A DNA stretch of 64,000 nt from Oceanobacillus sp. HTM 045. GTDB lineage: Bacteria > Pseudomonadota > Alphaproteobacteria > Rhodobacterales > Rhodobacteraceae. Below the pieces are notes generated by a model. It was given only the letters and a program-made list of their open reading frames with translations. It was not told the DNA's origin and did not search any database. Shown piece after piece: positions 28,293 through 36,911 of this stretch; position 1 is the first letter of the stretch; every line of letters begins with the position of its first letter. Location of the stretch: assembly GCA_009733745.1 (NCBI GenBank), contig WNWL01000005.1:248001-312000 (forward strand), given 5' to 3'. A program made the translations under genes and the position numbers.

Positions 28293-30139
28293 GAGGTCTG
28301 GTCAATTCTCTTGCCGCGCTCGCCCTCGGCTTCGGCCTCGCGTCCTGCGACGGCGACGACGGGGGGCTGAGGATCGGCACCAAGAACTTCGGCGAGAGCC
28401 GCATCCTCGCGGAGATGATGGCGGCGCTGGCCGAGGAGCAGGGCATCCCGGTGGAGGGCGTGGTGGAGTACGCCACCACGCAGGCCATCCTCGAGGCGCT
28501 GAAGCGCGGCGATATCGACGCCTATGCCGAGTACAACGGCACGGCCCTGGTGATGCTGGGCCAGAACCCCACGCCCGACGGCGAGGAGGCGACGGCGCGG
28601 GTGAAGGAGCTTTACGAGCCGCTCGGCCTGTCCTTCCTCGGGCGGTTCGGCTTCGAGAACAACTACGGCATCATCATGCCCGAGGCGGCGGCGGAGGACG
28701 CGGGGATCACCACGATCTCCGACCTCGTGGTGCGCGCGCCGCGCATGACGCTGGCGGTGGAGGACGACTTCCCCAACCGCCCGCTGGACGGGTTGCAGCC
28801 GCTGCTCACGCGCTACGCGATGGAGTTCGGTGCGACCGAGGTGGTGCCTCTCGACGAGCGCGGGCGGCTCTACGACCTGCTGATCGACGGCAAGGCCGAC
28901 GTGATCGAGGGCTACACCACCGACGGGCAGATCGCCGATTACGGGCTGCGCGTGCTGCAGGACGACCTGGAGTTCTTCCCGGTCTACGAGGCCGCGCCGC
29001 TGGTCCGGGCCGATGCGCTGGCCCGGTTCGACGGGCTCGGCGCGGCGCTCGGCACGGTGGCGGGCAAGATCGACAACGAGACCATGCGCGACCTCAACCG
29101 CAAGGTGGAGATCGAGGGCCGCGACGCGCGGGCGGTGGCCCGCGACGCGCTGGCCCGGCTCGGGCTGATCGACGCCGGGGCGGTCGAGGCGGCGGACCCG
29201 CTGGTGATCGCCGCGGATGCGCCCTTCGCCGAGGGGCCGGTCAGCGCGGCGACGCTGCGCGCCGGGCGCAAGGCGTTCGAGGGCCGTGACGTGCAGATCG
29301 CCGCGGTGCCCGACCCGCTGGCCGCGGTCGGCGCGGGCGATGCGCGGCTCGCGGTGGTGGGGGCGGATGCGTTCTTCGACATCTCCACCCCCGCGCCGAC
29401 GCTGACGACGCGGTTCGAGGCCGTGGCGCCGGTGGGCGAGGCCTTCGTGCACATCGTCGCGCCGAGGGGCGCCGAGGGCGGGCTCGCGGCGGCGAAGCGG
29501 CTGGCGGTGGGGCCCGCGGGTTCCTCCTCCGCCCGGGTGGCGCGGACGCTGGTCTCCGGGCTCGGCCTCGCGGATGTCGAGCTGATCGAGATCGAGAGCG
29601 GCGCGGCCGCGGACCTGATCGCCGCGGTGAAGGACGGCAATGCCGACGCGGCGGTGGTGGTGACCATCGCCGGGGACGCGGCGGTGGACGCGGTGTTCTC
29701 GGTCGGCGGGCTGACGCTCCTGCCGGTGGAGGGCTGGAAGGAGGGCGCGAACCTGGTGCGCTTCCCCTACCTCCGCGAGGCGCGGCTGGCGGCGCAGACC
29801 TACCAGGGGGTCTACGACACGGTCGACACGCTGCGGATGCAGATGGTCCTCGCCGGGCCCGCGCCGCAGACCGGCGACGCCGTGGGCGACCAGGGCCCGA
29901 GCGCGATCGCCAGCGGGCTGTCGCCGATCTCGGGCGGGGCGGTGCTGGCGCTCAACGCCGCGATCCCCGGCCTGCCGGGCGTCGACCCGGCCCTGCCGCA
30001 GGCCGCCGCGCTGGCGCCGGAACTGCCGCAGGCCCCGGCCGCGATGAACCCCGACCCGGACATCTCGATCCTGAGCGTGGCGTTCGTGCTGTTCCTGATC
30101 TGGCTGGTCTGGCTCTATGCCCGGCCGGAATACCGCTGA
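28289..30139 (+). CDS. Membrane-tethered two-domain substrate-binding protein
   Basis: 616 aa in three parts. Residues 1-20 form a lipoprotein signal with lipobox LASC (Cys20). Residues about 26-305 are an OsmX/ProX/OpuC-type betaine/choline-binding domain (LRIGTKNFGESRILAEMM, ALKRGDIDAYAEYNGTAL, GKADVIEGYTTDGQIADYGL). Residues about 315-515 form a second binding-protein-like lobe resembling TAXI proteins of TRAP systems (LAVGPAGSSSARVARTLVSGLGL, AVKDGNADAAVVVTIAGD). A membrane helix (about 592-609) ends the protein. Start overlaps the BCCT stop (ATGA). It may capture the osmolyte for the BCCT carrier or sense it; no ABC permease or ATPase accompanies it. The second-domain assignment is by eye. 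Confidence 0.82.
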   Translation: MRGLVNSLAALALGFGLASCDGDDGGLRIGTKNFGESRILAEMMAALAEEQGIPVEGVVEYATTQAILEALKRGDIDAYAEYNGTALVMLGQNPTPDGEEATARVKELYEPLGLSFLGRFGFENNYGIIMPEAAAEDAGITTISDLVVRAPRMTLAVEDDFPNRPLDGLQPLLTRYAMEFGATEVVPLDERGRLYDLLIDGKADVIEGYTTDGQIADYGLRVLQDDLEFFPVYEAAPLVRADALARFDGLGAALGTVAGKIDNETMRDLNRKVEIEGRDARAVARDALARLGLIDAGAVEAADPLVIAADAPFAEGPVSAATLRAGRKAFEGRDVQIAAVPDPLAAVGAGDARLAVVGADAFFDISTPAPTLTTRFEAVAPVGEAFVHIVAPRGAEGGLAAAKRLAVGPAGSSSARVARTLVSGLGLADVELIEIESGAAADLIAAVKDGNADAAVVVTIAGDAAVDAVFSVGGLTLLPVEGWKEGANLVRFPYLREARLAAQTYQGVYDTVDTLRMQMVLAGPAPQTGDAVGDQGPSAIASGLSPISGGAVLALNAAIPGLPGVDPALPQAAALAPELPQAPAAMNPDPDISILSVAFVLFLIWLVWLYARPEYR

Positions 30140-30152
30140 GGAGGGCCCGGAG

Positions 30153-30608
30153 ATGGCGAAGAAGATCCTCGTTCCGATCGACCTGGCCGACATGGCGACA
30201 TCGGAGAACGTGCTGAAGGCGGCGATCGACCAGGCCAGCCTCGGCGAGAGCGAGCTGACCGTGATGACGGTGGTGCCCGACATCGTCGCCGGGCTGGACT
30301 GGCGCTACGCGATCCGCGGCGAGATGGGCGGCTCGGAAGAGTTCGACATGAAGAAGATCGTCCGCGAGGCGCTGGAGCGGCTGAACCAGGTGGTCAGCCA
30401 GCGGGTGCCCTCGGGGATGCACGTCAAGACCATCGCCCGGCACGGCACGGTCTACGAGGAGGTGCTGGAGGTGGCCGGGGAGATCGGCGCCGACCAGATC
30501 GTGATCGGCGCGCACCGCCCCGGGCTGGCCGACTTCCTGCTCGGCCCGAACACCGCCCGGGTCGTGCGCCATGCGAGGTGCTCGGTGAACGTGGTCCGGG
30601 GGGAGTGA
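30153..30608 (+). CDS. UspA-family universal stress protein
   Basis: 151-aa single Usp domain: KKILVPIDLAD at the N-terminus and GADQIVIGAHRPGLADFLLGPNTARVVRHARCSVNVVRG at the C-terminus. That closing stretch follows the ATP-binding G-x2-G-x9-G pattern only loosely, with Asn in place of the last Ser/Thr. It starts 13 nt after the binding-protein stop behind GAGGAGG, so it belongs to the BCCT operon. Usp proteins that regulate osmolyte uptake are known from TRAP systems (TeaD with the ectoine transporter TeaABC), which makes a similar role plausible here. Confidence 0.9.
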   Translation: MAKKILVPIDLADMATSENVLKAAIDQASLGESELTVMTVVPDIVAGLDWRYAIRGEMGGSEEFDMKKIVREALERLNQVVSQRVPSGMHVKTIARHGTVYEEVLEVAGEIGADQIVIGAHRPGLADFLLGPNTARVVRHARCSVNVVRGE

Positions 30609-30866
30609 GCCCGGGCAAGTGAACGGGACGCCCTCCTCGGGCGGCCTCCGGCCACCGCTCGTCGGGCGAGCGCCCGTTGGGCGCTGGACGCGCTGCTGCG
30701 GGCGGGTTTTTTGCGGTTGTTGTCGGGATATGCTGGGGAGGCGCTTGAGGGACACTCGTGCCCCTCAAGACGCCAGTTCCAGCGTGGGTCGCCTGCGGGC
30801 CGCGTCAACCCCGAGCCCCTTCGGGGTCGCTGCGCGAGGGTTGACCCGGCCCTCCGGCTCGGGGGG
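30609..30866. terminator. Structured convergent gap with T6 run
   Basis: 258 nt between convergent genes. It holds a 7-bp hairpin (30669-30685), a T6 run at 30707-30712 after a GC-rich stretch, a strong hairpin CTTGAGGG/CCCTCAAG (30744-30751/30762-30769), and GTCAACCC/GGGTTGAC arms further on (about 30808-30845). Probably bidirectional termination. It does not match the three-copy repeat. Confidence 0.5.
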
Positions 30867-31754
30867 CTACTTCTTCGCGAAGAGGCCGGCGAGGTAGTCC
30901 ACCATGTCGGGCACCATCCTGTCGCCCCAGCCCTGGGCCTTGGCCATGCCGAGCGCGTGCTTTGTGGCCGGGGCGATCTGGGACGGGACGCCGAGGTCGT
31001 CGGCCATGGTGGTGTAGTAGCCCACGTCCTTGCGCGCGTTGGTGATCGAGAAGGCGAGCGCGATCTCGCCCTCGACCGCCTTGGCCTTGATGAAGTCCAT
31101 CATGCCCGACCGCAGCGGGCCGGCCGACATCACGTCGTAGAGGGTCTGGCGCGGGATGCCGGCGAGGTCGGCGATGGCGAAGGCTTCCGACATCGCCGTC
31201 GCGGTGGTCATGGCGAAGGCGTTGTTGATGAGCTTGAGCGTGTGTCCCGCGCCGAGCGGGCCGACATGGAAGACGTTCTCGCCAAGGTCATTCAGCACCG
31301 GCTCGGCCCGGGCGTAGTCGGCCGGGTCGCCCGCGCCCATGATGTTGAGCTTGCCGTCCACCGCGTGGGCCGGGGTGCGCCCGAGCGGGGCGTCCATGTA
31401 GGCGCCGCCGGCGGCCTTCACCTCCTCCGCCAGCGCGATGGTGGAGCCGGGGAGCGAGGTGCCGAAGTCGATCACCAGCGTGCCGGGCTTCAGGCCGGCG
31501 ATCACGCCGTCGGGGCCGCGCATCCGGCTTTCGACCGAGGCGGAGGTGTCCATGCAGAGCATCACGATCTCGGACGCCGCGGCGACCTCCCTCGCGGTGC
31601 CCACCTCGGTCGCGCCGCGGGCGACGGCGGCGTCGATGTTGGGGCGGGAGCGGTTCGCCACCACGGTGACGGCGTAGCCGAGCGACTGGAGCCTTTCGAC
31701 CATGGCCGAGCCCATCAGGCCGAGGCCGATGAATCCGATTGCGGGTTTCGTCAT
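30867..31754 (-). CDS. Beta-hydroxyacid dehydrogenase family protein
   Basis: 295-aa NAD(P)-dependent enzyme of the 3-hydroxyisobutyrate dehydrogenase / 2-hydroxy-3-oxopropionate (tartronate semialdehyde) reductase family. The Rossmann motif GFIGLGLMGSAM is at 6-17, the substrate loop at about 115-122 (DAPLGRTPA, close to the DAPVSGG signature), and the catalytic Lys in GAGHTLKLINNAF near residue 169. Tartronate semialdehyde reductase would fit the sugar-acid genes around it, but the exact substrate is not decidable. It follows the PhyH gene on the same strand after 80 nt. Confidence 0.86.
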   Translation of the reverse strand: MTKPAIGFIGLGLMGSAMVERLQSLGYAVTVVANRSRPNIDAAVARGATEVGTAREVAAASEIVMLCMDTSASVESRMRGPDGVIAGLKPGTLVIDFGTSLPGSTIALAEEVKAAGGAYMDAPLGRTPAHAVDGKLNIMGAGDPADYARAEPVLNDLGENVFHVGPLGAGHTLKLINNAFAMTTATAMSEAFAIADLAGIPRQTLYDVMSAGPLRSGMMDFIKAKAVEGEIALAFSITNARKDVGYYTTMADDLGVPSQIAPATKHALGMAKAQGWGDRMVPDMVDYLAGLFAKK

Positions 31755-31834
31755 GTCCGGGTCCTTCTCATGCGTTTTTGTCGGGTGGGTGTTTTCGGGG
31801 GGGGTCCTGAAGGGTGGCCGAGCCCTGCTTCCGG

Positions 31835-32719
31835 CTATTTCAGGGTTTCGAAGCTGCGCTTCGCGGTTCCCTTCTGGATCTCGTAGATCGAGCCTTCGCG
31901 CAGCGGGCCGGGCAGGGGCACGCGGACCGGCACCGGCGCGAGGCGCGGCTCTATGGTGGGGCGGCCGCAAAGCATGCGGCTGTCGTAATCCTCCAGGCTC
32001 TCGAACTTCGTCATCGAGCCCATCACCGGGAAGGCATCCGCCGCCATCATCTCGTAGAACAAGAGCCGCCGGTCGCGGTCGGAGGTGTTGAGCGCCGAGC
32101 CGTGGACGATGCGGGCATGGTGGATCGAGATCGAGCCCGCCGGGCCGGTCAGCGGCACCGCGTCGGCGAGGTCGAGCCCGGCCGCGTCGAGGTCCATCGC
32201 GCCGCAGAAATGCCCCTCCGCGTGGTGGTCGAAGATCGGCCCCCGGTGGGTGCCGGGAAAGACCATCAGCGGGCCGTTCTCCAGCCCCATGTCGTCGAGG
32301 ATCACCGCGACGGCGAGCACGTCGTCGTTGGTGTGGGGGTAGAAGGCGAAGTCCTGATGCCACTCGATCGCCGCGCCGAAACCGGCCGATTTCATGTTGA
32401 GCTTGGTGGTGTGGAGGCGCAGGTCGGGCCCGATCAGGTCGCGCACGGGAGCGAGGACGTGGTCGGAGCGCATCAGCCGCGCTACCGGCTCGGAGATGGT
32501 GTGCGGCAGCTTGATCCGGCGGAGGCGGGGGGCCTCTGGCCGGTGGCTGTCCTCCAGGTCGATGCGGTCGTTGGAGGCGGTCATGGCGCGCGCCTCCTCG
32601 GTGAAGCGGGCGATCTCGGCGCGGATGTCCTCCAGTGCCTGTTCCGGGATGCGGTTCTCGACCAGCAGGTAGCCCTGCTCCTCGTAGAAGGCTTTCTGCT
32701 TCGGTGTCAGGACTTCCAT
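31835..32719 (-). CDS. Phytanoyl-CoA dioxygenase family enzyme, second
   Basis: 294-aa Fe(II)/2-oxoglutarate oxygenase. The triad is H121-x-D123 in EWHQDFAFYPHTN and H206 in RIVHGSALNTS; Arg217/218 may hold 2-oxoglutarate. It is only distantly related to the PhyH protein at 24022. Transcribed with the dehydrogenase at 30867 and divergent, 62 nt apart, from the enolase-superfamily gene at 32782. The setting suggests it oxidises a compound handled by the neighbouring catabolic genes (inference). Confidence 0.86.
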   Translation of the reverse strand: MEVLTPKQKAFYEEQGYLLVENRIPEQALEDIRAEIARFTEEARAMTASNDRIDLEDSHRPEAPRLRRIKLPHTISEPVARLMRSDHVLAPVRDLIGPDLRLHTTKLNMKSAGFGAAIEWHQDFAFYPHTNDDVLAVAVILDDMGLENGPLMVFPGTHRGPIFDHHAEGHFCGAMDLDAAGLDLADAVPLTGPAGSISIHHARIVHGSALNTSDRDRRLLFYEMMAADAFPVMGSMTKFESLEDYDSRMLCGRPTIEPRLAPVPVRVPLPGPLREGSIYEIQKGTAKRSFETLK

Positions 32720-32781
32720 GACGGGCTCTCCTGTTGCGTACCGGCCCGCGGCGCGGGATGCTGGGCCGGGAGGAATTCTTC

Positions 32782-33975
32782 ATGCAGATCGCCGCGGTCG
32801 AGACCCTGCGTCTCGAAGCCTATCCGAACCTTGTCTGGGTGATCGTCGAGGACGCGGACGGTTTGCGCGGCACCGGCGAGACCTTCTTCGGGGCGGAGGC
32901 GGTCGAGGCCGTGGTGCACGAGACCATCGCGCCGAAGCTGATCGGGCGCGACGGGTTCGACCGCGACGCGCTCCGCCGGGCGCTGCTGCCCACGGTGGGG
33001 TTCCAGGCGCCGGGGGCGGAGGTGCGCGCGGCCTCCGCCGTGGACATCGCCCTCTGGGACCTCGCGGGACGGCGGCTGGAGATGCCGGTCTGGCAGCTGC
33101 TCGGCGGGCGGTCGCGCAAGGCGATCCGGGCCTACAACACCTGCGCGGGCTACACCTACGTGCGCAAGGCGACGGGGCAGCATTCGTCCAACTGGGGCGT
33201 CGGCGGCGCGGGCGGGCCTTACGAGGACCTGGAGGCGTTCCTGACCGACGCCGGGGCGCTGGCGGAGAGCCTGATGGCGGAGGGGGTCACGGCGATGAAG
33301 ATCTGGCCGTTCGACCGCTACGCCGAGGCGTCGGGGGGCATGTCGATCACGCCGGACCAGTTGGCGGAGGGGCTGGAGCCGTTCCGAAAGATCCGCGCGG
33401 CGGTGGGCGATGCGATGCAGGTGATGCTGGAGATGCACTCGCTCTGGTCGCTGCCCGCGGCGGTGGAGATCGCGCGGGCGGCGGGGGAGTTCGGGGTCTA
33501 CTGGGTGGAGGACCCGATCCCGATGAACGGGTTCTCGTCGCTGGCCGACCTGCGCGCCCGGGTGCCGATGCGGGTCACCGCCTCCGAGACGCTGGCGGGG
33601 CGGGCGCAGTTCCGCGCGCTGATGGAGGCGCGGGCGGTGGACGTGGTGATGCTCGATATCGGCTGGTGCGGCGGGCTGACCGAGGCGAAGGCGATCGCCT
33701 CGATGGCCGAGGCCTGGCATCTGCCGGTCGCGCCGCATGACTGCACCGGGCCGCTGGTCTGGGCCGCGTCCTGCCACCTGTCGCTGAACGCGCCGAACGC
33801 GCTGATGCAGGAATGTGTGCGGGCGCTCTACACCGGCTGGTACAGGGACGTCGCCGAGGGCCTGCCGGTGGTGGAGGCAGGGCAGGTGCGGCCGGGCGAC
33901 GGGCCGGGTCTGGGGACGCGGCTCCGGGACGGGGTGTTCGACCGGTCCGACGCGGTGCGACGGCGGAGCGGGTAG
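32782..33975 (+). CDS. Mandelate racemase/muconate lactonizing family enzyme 1
   Basis: 397-aa enolase-superfamily enzyme, probably a sugar-acid dehydratase. Metal-ligand spacing matches the family: Glu217 (with His219), Glu243 (VEDPIP) and Glu269 (SETLAGR), 26 residues apart, then His319 (PHDCTGP). Lys173 lies in TAMKIWPFD. The first ligand is Glu in E-x-H instead of the common D-x-N, which recalls the D-x-H arrangement of mannonate dehydratase/RspA-type enzymes. GGAGG precedes ATG 32782; the longer frame from 32734 is rejected. Confidence 0.88.
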   Translation: MQIAAVETLRLEAYPNLVWVIVEDADGLRGTGETFFGAEAVEAVVHETIAPKLIGRDGFDRDALRRALLPTVGFQAPGAEVRAASAVDIALWDLAGRRLEMPVWQLLGGRSRKAIRAYNTCAGYTYVRKATGQHSSNWGVGGAGGPYEDLEAFLTDAGALAESLMAEGVTAMKIWPFDRYAEASGGMSITPDQLAEGLEPFRKIRAAVGDAMQVMLEMHSLWSLPAAVEIARAAGEFGVYWVEDPIPMNGFSSLADLRARVPMRVTASETLAGRAQFRALMEARAVDVVMLDIGWCGGLTEAKAIASMAEAWHLPVAPHDCTGPLVWAASCHLSLNAPNALMQECVRALYTGWYRDVAEGLPVVEAGQVRPGDGPGLGTRLRDGVFDRSDAVRRRSG

Positions 33976-34013
33976 AGGGGCACTGGCCAGTCGCCTCGCA
34001 CGGCCCTCGGGCC

Positions 34014-34144
34014 GGGCGGCGCCCGACCCTCCCCCCGGGAGGGCGCATGTTGGAACGCCCGAAACAGTTGCATCCTTGATGCTTCTGGGTGCGGTGTTCG
34101 CAGCTTCGGCGCCGCGAGCGCCCATCCAGGGTCGGGCGCCGCCC
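34014..34144. repeat. 17-bp perfect inverted repeat, wide spacing
   Basis: GGGCGGCGCCCGACCCT (34014-34030) returns as its exact reverse complement at 34128-34144, with 97 nt between. It fills the convergent gap between the enolase-superfamily gene and uxaA. The spacing is too wide for a simple terminator; the arms could be paired repetitive-palindrome units or the remains of a small mobile element. Confidence 0.6.
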
Positions 34145-34190
34145 TCCTTTCCAACCTTCGGCCGCGTGCAGCAGGGGGTCACGAGAAGCC

Positions 34191-35708
34191 TCACATCACC
34201 GCGCCGATCAGCCAGGGGACGAACTCGTGGTCGCCCAGCCCCTGGCGTTCGGACTTGGACTGTTCGCCCGAGGCGGTGCGCAGGATGTGGTCGTAGATCT
34301 CGCGGCCGACCTGCTCGACGGTGGCAGCGCCGGTGGCGATGCGGCCGGCGTCTATGTCCATGTCGTCGGGCATCCGCTCGGCGAGGTCGGAGTTGGTGGC
34401 GATCTTGATCGTCGGCGCGGGCTTGGAGCCGAAGGCGGAGCCGCGCCCGGTGGTGAAGGTGACGATGTTGCACCCGCTGGCGATCTGGCCCGTGACGGAC
34501 GCGGGATCGTAGCCCGGGCTGTCCATGAAGGTGAAGCCCGCGACGTTGACCGGCTCACCGTAGCGGAACACTCCCGCGAGCGGCGTGGTACCGCCCTTGG
34601 CGACCGCGCCGAGGGACTTTTCAAGGATCGTGGTCAGCCCGCCGGCCTTGTTGCCGGGGCTCGGGTTGTTGTCCATCGAGCCACGGTTGCGGGTGACGTA
34701 GTCCTCCCACCAGAGGATGCGGTCGATCAGCTTCTGGCCCACTTCCGCGCTGATCGCGCGGCGGGAGAGCAGGTGCTCGGCGCCGTAGACCTCCGGCGTC
34801 TCGGCCAGCACGCCGGTGCCGCCCTGCGCGACGAGCAGGTCGCAGGCGTGGCCGAGCGCGGGGTTGGCGGTGATGCCGGACCATGCGTCCGACCCGCCGC
34901 ACTGGAGCGCGACCTGAAGCTTCGAGGCGGGGCAGGGCACGCGCTCGCAGGCGTTGGCGTGGGGCAGCATGGCGCGGATGATCTCCACCCCCTTGCCGAC
35001 GGTGGCGGAGAGGCCGCCGGAGGTCTGGATGTTCATGGTCGCCATCAGCGGCCCGCGCTCCAGCCCGTAGGCTTCCAGCAGGAAGTCGATCTGGTTGGTC
35101 TCGCAGCCGAGGCCGAGCATCAGCACGCCGGCGATGTTGGGATGGCGGGCATAGCCCCAGAGGATGCGCTGGAGCGCGGCCAGACCCTCGCCGTCGCCGC
35201 CCATGCCGCAGCCGGTGCCGTGGGCGAAGGCGACCACGCCGTCGACGTTGGGGAAGGCGGCCATCTCGGCAGGGCCGAAGGCCTGCGCGATCAGCTTGGC
35301 CGCCGTGGCGGAGCAGTTCACCGAGGTCAGCACGGCGATGAAGTTGCGCGTGCCCGCGCGGCCCGAGGCGCGGGGGAAGCCCATGAAGCTGTCGCGCGCG
35401 CCTTCCGGCACCATCGCGACGGGGCGGAGGTCGGTCGCGAACTCGTAGTCGTGCTCGGTGCCGCGGAACTCGACATTGTGGGTGTGGACGTGCTGGCCAG
35501 CCGCGATGTCCTCCGCCGCGTAGCCGATGGTCTGGGCGTATTTCACCACCCGCTCGCCCTTCGGGATCGGGCGCACGGCGATCTTGTGGCCGCGGGGGAT
35601 CAGGGCTGCGGCGGGCACGCCCTCCACCTCCGCGCCGGCCTCGAAGGGGCGGAGCGTGGTGACGACGTTGTCGGACGGGTCGAGGCGAACGAAGGTTCTG
35701 TCGGTCAT
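34191..35708 (-). CDS. UxaA/GarD-family sugar-acid dehydratase
   Basis: 505-aa altronate/galactarate dehydratase family protein with both usual parts: an N-terminal SAF-like domain (about 1-80, NVVTTLRPFEAGAEVEG) and the C-terminal catalytic domain with AHGTGCGMGGDGEGL, MLGLGCETNQ, QCGGSDAWSGITANPALG and the Asn-rich MDNNPSPGNKAGGLTTILEKSLG. It removes water from a hexonate-like acid; altronate is one option but the substrate is not clear. Probably co-transcribed after the enolase-superfamily gene at 35717, with an 8-nt gap. Confidence 0.9.
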   Translation of the reverse strand: MTDRTFVRLDPSDNVVTTLRPFEAGAEVEGVPAAALIPRGHKIAVRPIPKGERVVKYAQTIGYAAEDIAAGQHVHTHNVEFRGTEHDYEFATDLRPVAMVPEGARDSFMGFPRASGRAGTRNFIAVLTSVNCSATAAKLIAQAFGPAEMAAFPNVDGVVAFAHGTGCGMGGDGEGLAALQRILWGYARHPNIAGVLMLGLGCETNQIDFLLEAYGLERGPLMATMNIQTSGGLSATVGKGVEIIRAMLPHANACERVPCPASKLQVALQCGGSDAWSGITANPALGHACDLLVAQGGTGVLAETPEVYGAEHLLSRRAISAEVGQKLIDRILWWEDYVTRNRGSMDNNPSPGNKAGGLTTILEKSLGAVAKGGTTPLAGVFRYGEPVNVAGFTFMDSPGYDPASVTGQIASGCNIVTFTTGRGSAFGSKPAPTIKIATNSDLAERMPDDMDIDAGRIATGAATVEQVGREIYDHILRTASGEQSKSERQGLGDHEFVPWLIGAVM

Positions 35709-35716
35709 CTGGGCGC

Positions 35717-36811
35717 TCAGTCGCTGGTCAGGGTGGCGAGGGCGTTGAGGTCAAGCTCCATCCCGTGGCCGGGACGGTCGGGCGCGATGGCCCTGCCGTC
35801 GCGGATCTCCATCGGGTGGGCGATGTAGGCGTCGAGCCCGAAGCCGTGGGCCTCGAGGTAGGAGCGGTTCGGCACCGCGGCGAGCAGGTGCACGGTTATG
35901 TCGTGCGCGCCGTGCGAGGTGACGGGCAGGTTGAAGGCGTCGGCCATGTGGGCGACCTTCATGAAGGCGGTGACGCCGCCGCAGTTCGTCACGTCGGGCT
36001 CGGGGAAGGTCACCCCGGCCTCGATCAGGTGGCGGAAATCCCAGTGGCAGCGCAGGTTCTCGCCCGAGGCGATCGGGATGCCGCCCTCGGCGGCGACGCG
36101 GGCGTGGCCGGCCATGTTCTCGGGCGGGATCGGCTCTTCCAGCCAGACCGGGTCGTAGGGCGCGAAGGCGCGGGCGGCGCGGATCGCCTGGTCCACCGTC
36201 CATGCCATGTTGGCGTCGACCATCAGCGGGAACTCGGCGCCGAGGAAGTCGCGCATGGCGGCGAGTTTCGCCACGTCCTCCGACAGCTTCTCGCGGCCGA
36301 CCTTCATCTTGATGGCGCGGAAGCCCTTCGCGAGGTTGCCCTCGGTCTGCGCCAGCAGCTCGTCCGGGCTCAGCATCAGGTCGATGCCGCCGGCGTAGCA
36401 GGGCACCGCCGGGTTGTAGCCGCCGAGCAGGCGCCAGAGCGGCAGCCCGGCGCGTTTCGCCTTCAGGTCCCAGAGCGCGATGTCGAGGGCGGAGAGCGCC
36501 AGCACCGACGGCCCGCCGCGCCCGCCGTAATGGAGCGCCCACCAGACCTTCTTCCAGATCGCCTCGATCCGGCCCGCGTCCTCCCCCACCACCAGCGGGG
36601 TTATCTCGCGCAAGAGGATGTTGGCGATGGCCCCGCCGTTGCGGCCGGTGGTGAAGGTGTAGCCCATGCCACTCGCGCCGTCCGCGTCGGTGACGGTGGC
36701 GACGACGATCTCGAAGCCGCGCATCTCGCCGTGCATGCTGTCGGTCAGCACCTCGGCGAGCGGGATGACGTAATGGCCGACCTCGAGCCGCCCGATTGCT
36801 GCGTCAGTCAT
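35717..36811 (-). CDS. Mandelate racemase/muconate lactonizing family enzyme 2
   Basis: 364-aa enolase-superfamily enzyme. The general bases are in IKMKV (Lys168, Lys170), the metal ligands are Asp199 (DANMAW), Glu225 (EEPIPP) and Glu251 (GENLRC), and the opposite His is in SHGAHD near 301. This K-x-K and D-x-N layout is the classic mandelate racemase/dehydratase type and differs from enzyme 1 at 32782. GGAGG precedes the ATG. Lies between the TRAP permease genes and uxaA, so it should act on the imported acid. Confidence 0.9.
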   Translation of the reverse strand: MTDAAIGRLEVGHYVIPLAEVLTDSMHGEMRGFEIVVATVTDADGASGMGYTFTTGRNGGAIANILLREITPLVVGEDAGRIEAIWKKVWWALHYGGRGGPSVLALSALDIALWDLKAKRAGLPLWRLLGGYNPAVPCYAGGIDLMLSPDELLAQTEGNLAKGFRAIKMKVGREKLSEDVAKLAAMRDFLGAEFPLMVDANMAWTVDQAIRAARAFAPYDPVWLEEPIPPENMAGHARVAAEGGIPIASGENLRCHWDFRHLIEAGVTFPEPDVTNCGGVTAFMKVAHMADAFNLPVTSHGAHDITVHLLAAVPNRSYLEAHGFGLDAYIAHPMEIRDGRAIAPDRPGHGMELDLNALATLTSD

Positions 36812-36911
36812 TTCCGAACCTCCGGTGCGGCGCCCGGTGCGGGGCGCGCGGCAGGGAACTCGCGATTTCAGAACCGGCGGCGCCGGGCCCGCCTGGCGGG
36901 TCCGGCCCGTC

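Noticed and set aside
26492-30139. Single 1215-aa fusion protein
   Set aside because: The part before 28289 is another frame of the BCCT gene; the real start is the ATG overlapping the BCCT stop.
22541-30608. Genomic island inserted at tRNA-Ser
   Set aside because: No integrase, no duplicate of the tRNA end and no clear base-composition change across the genes; only the short gap after the tRNA is AT-richer.
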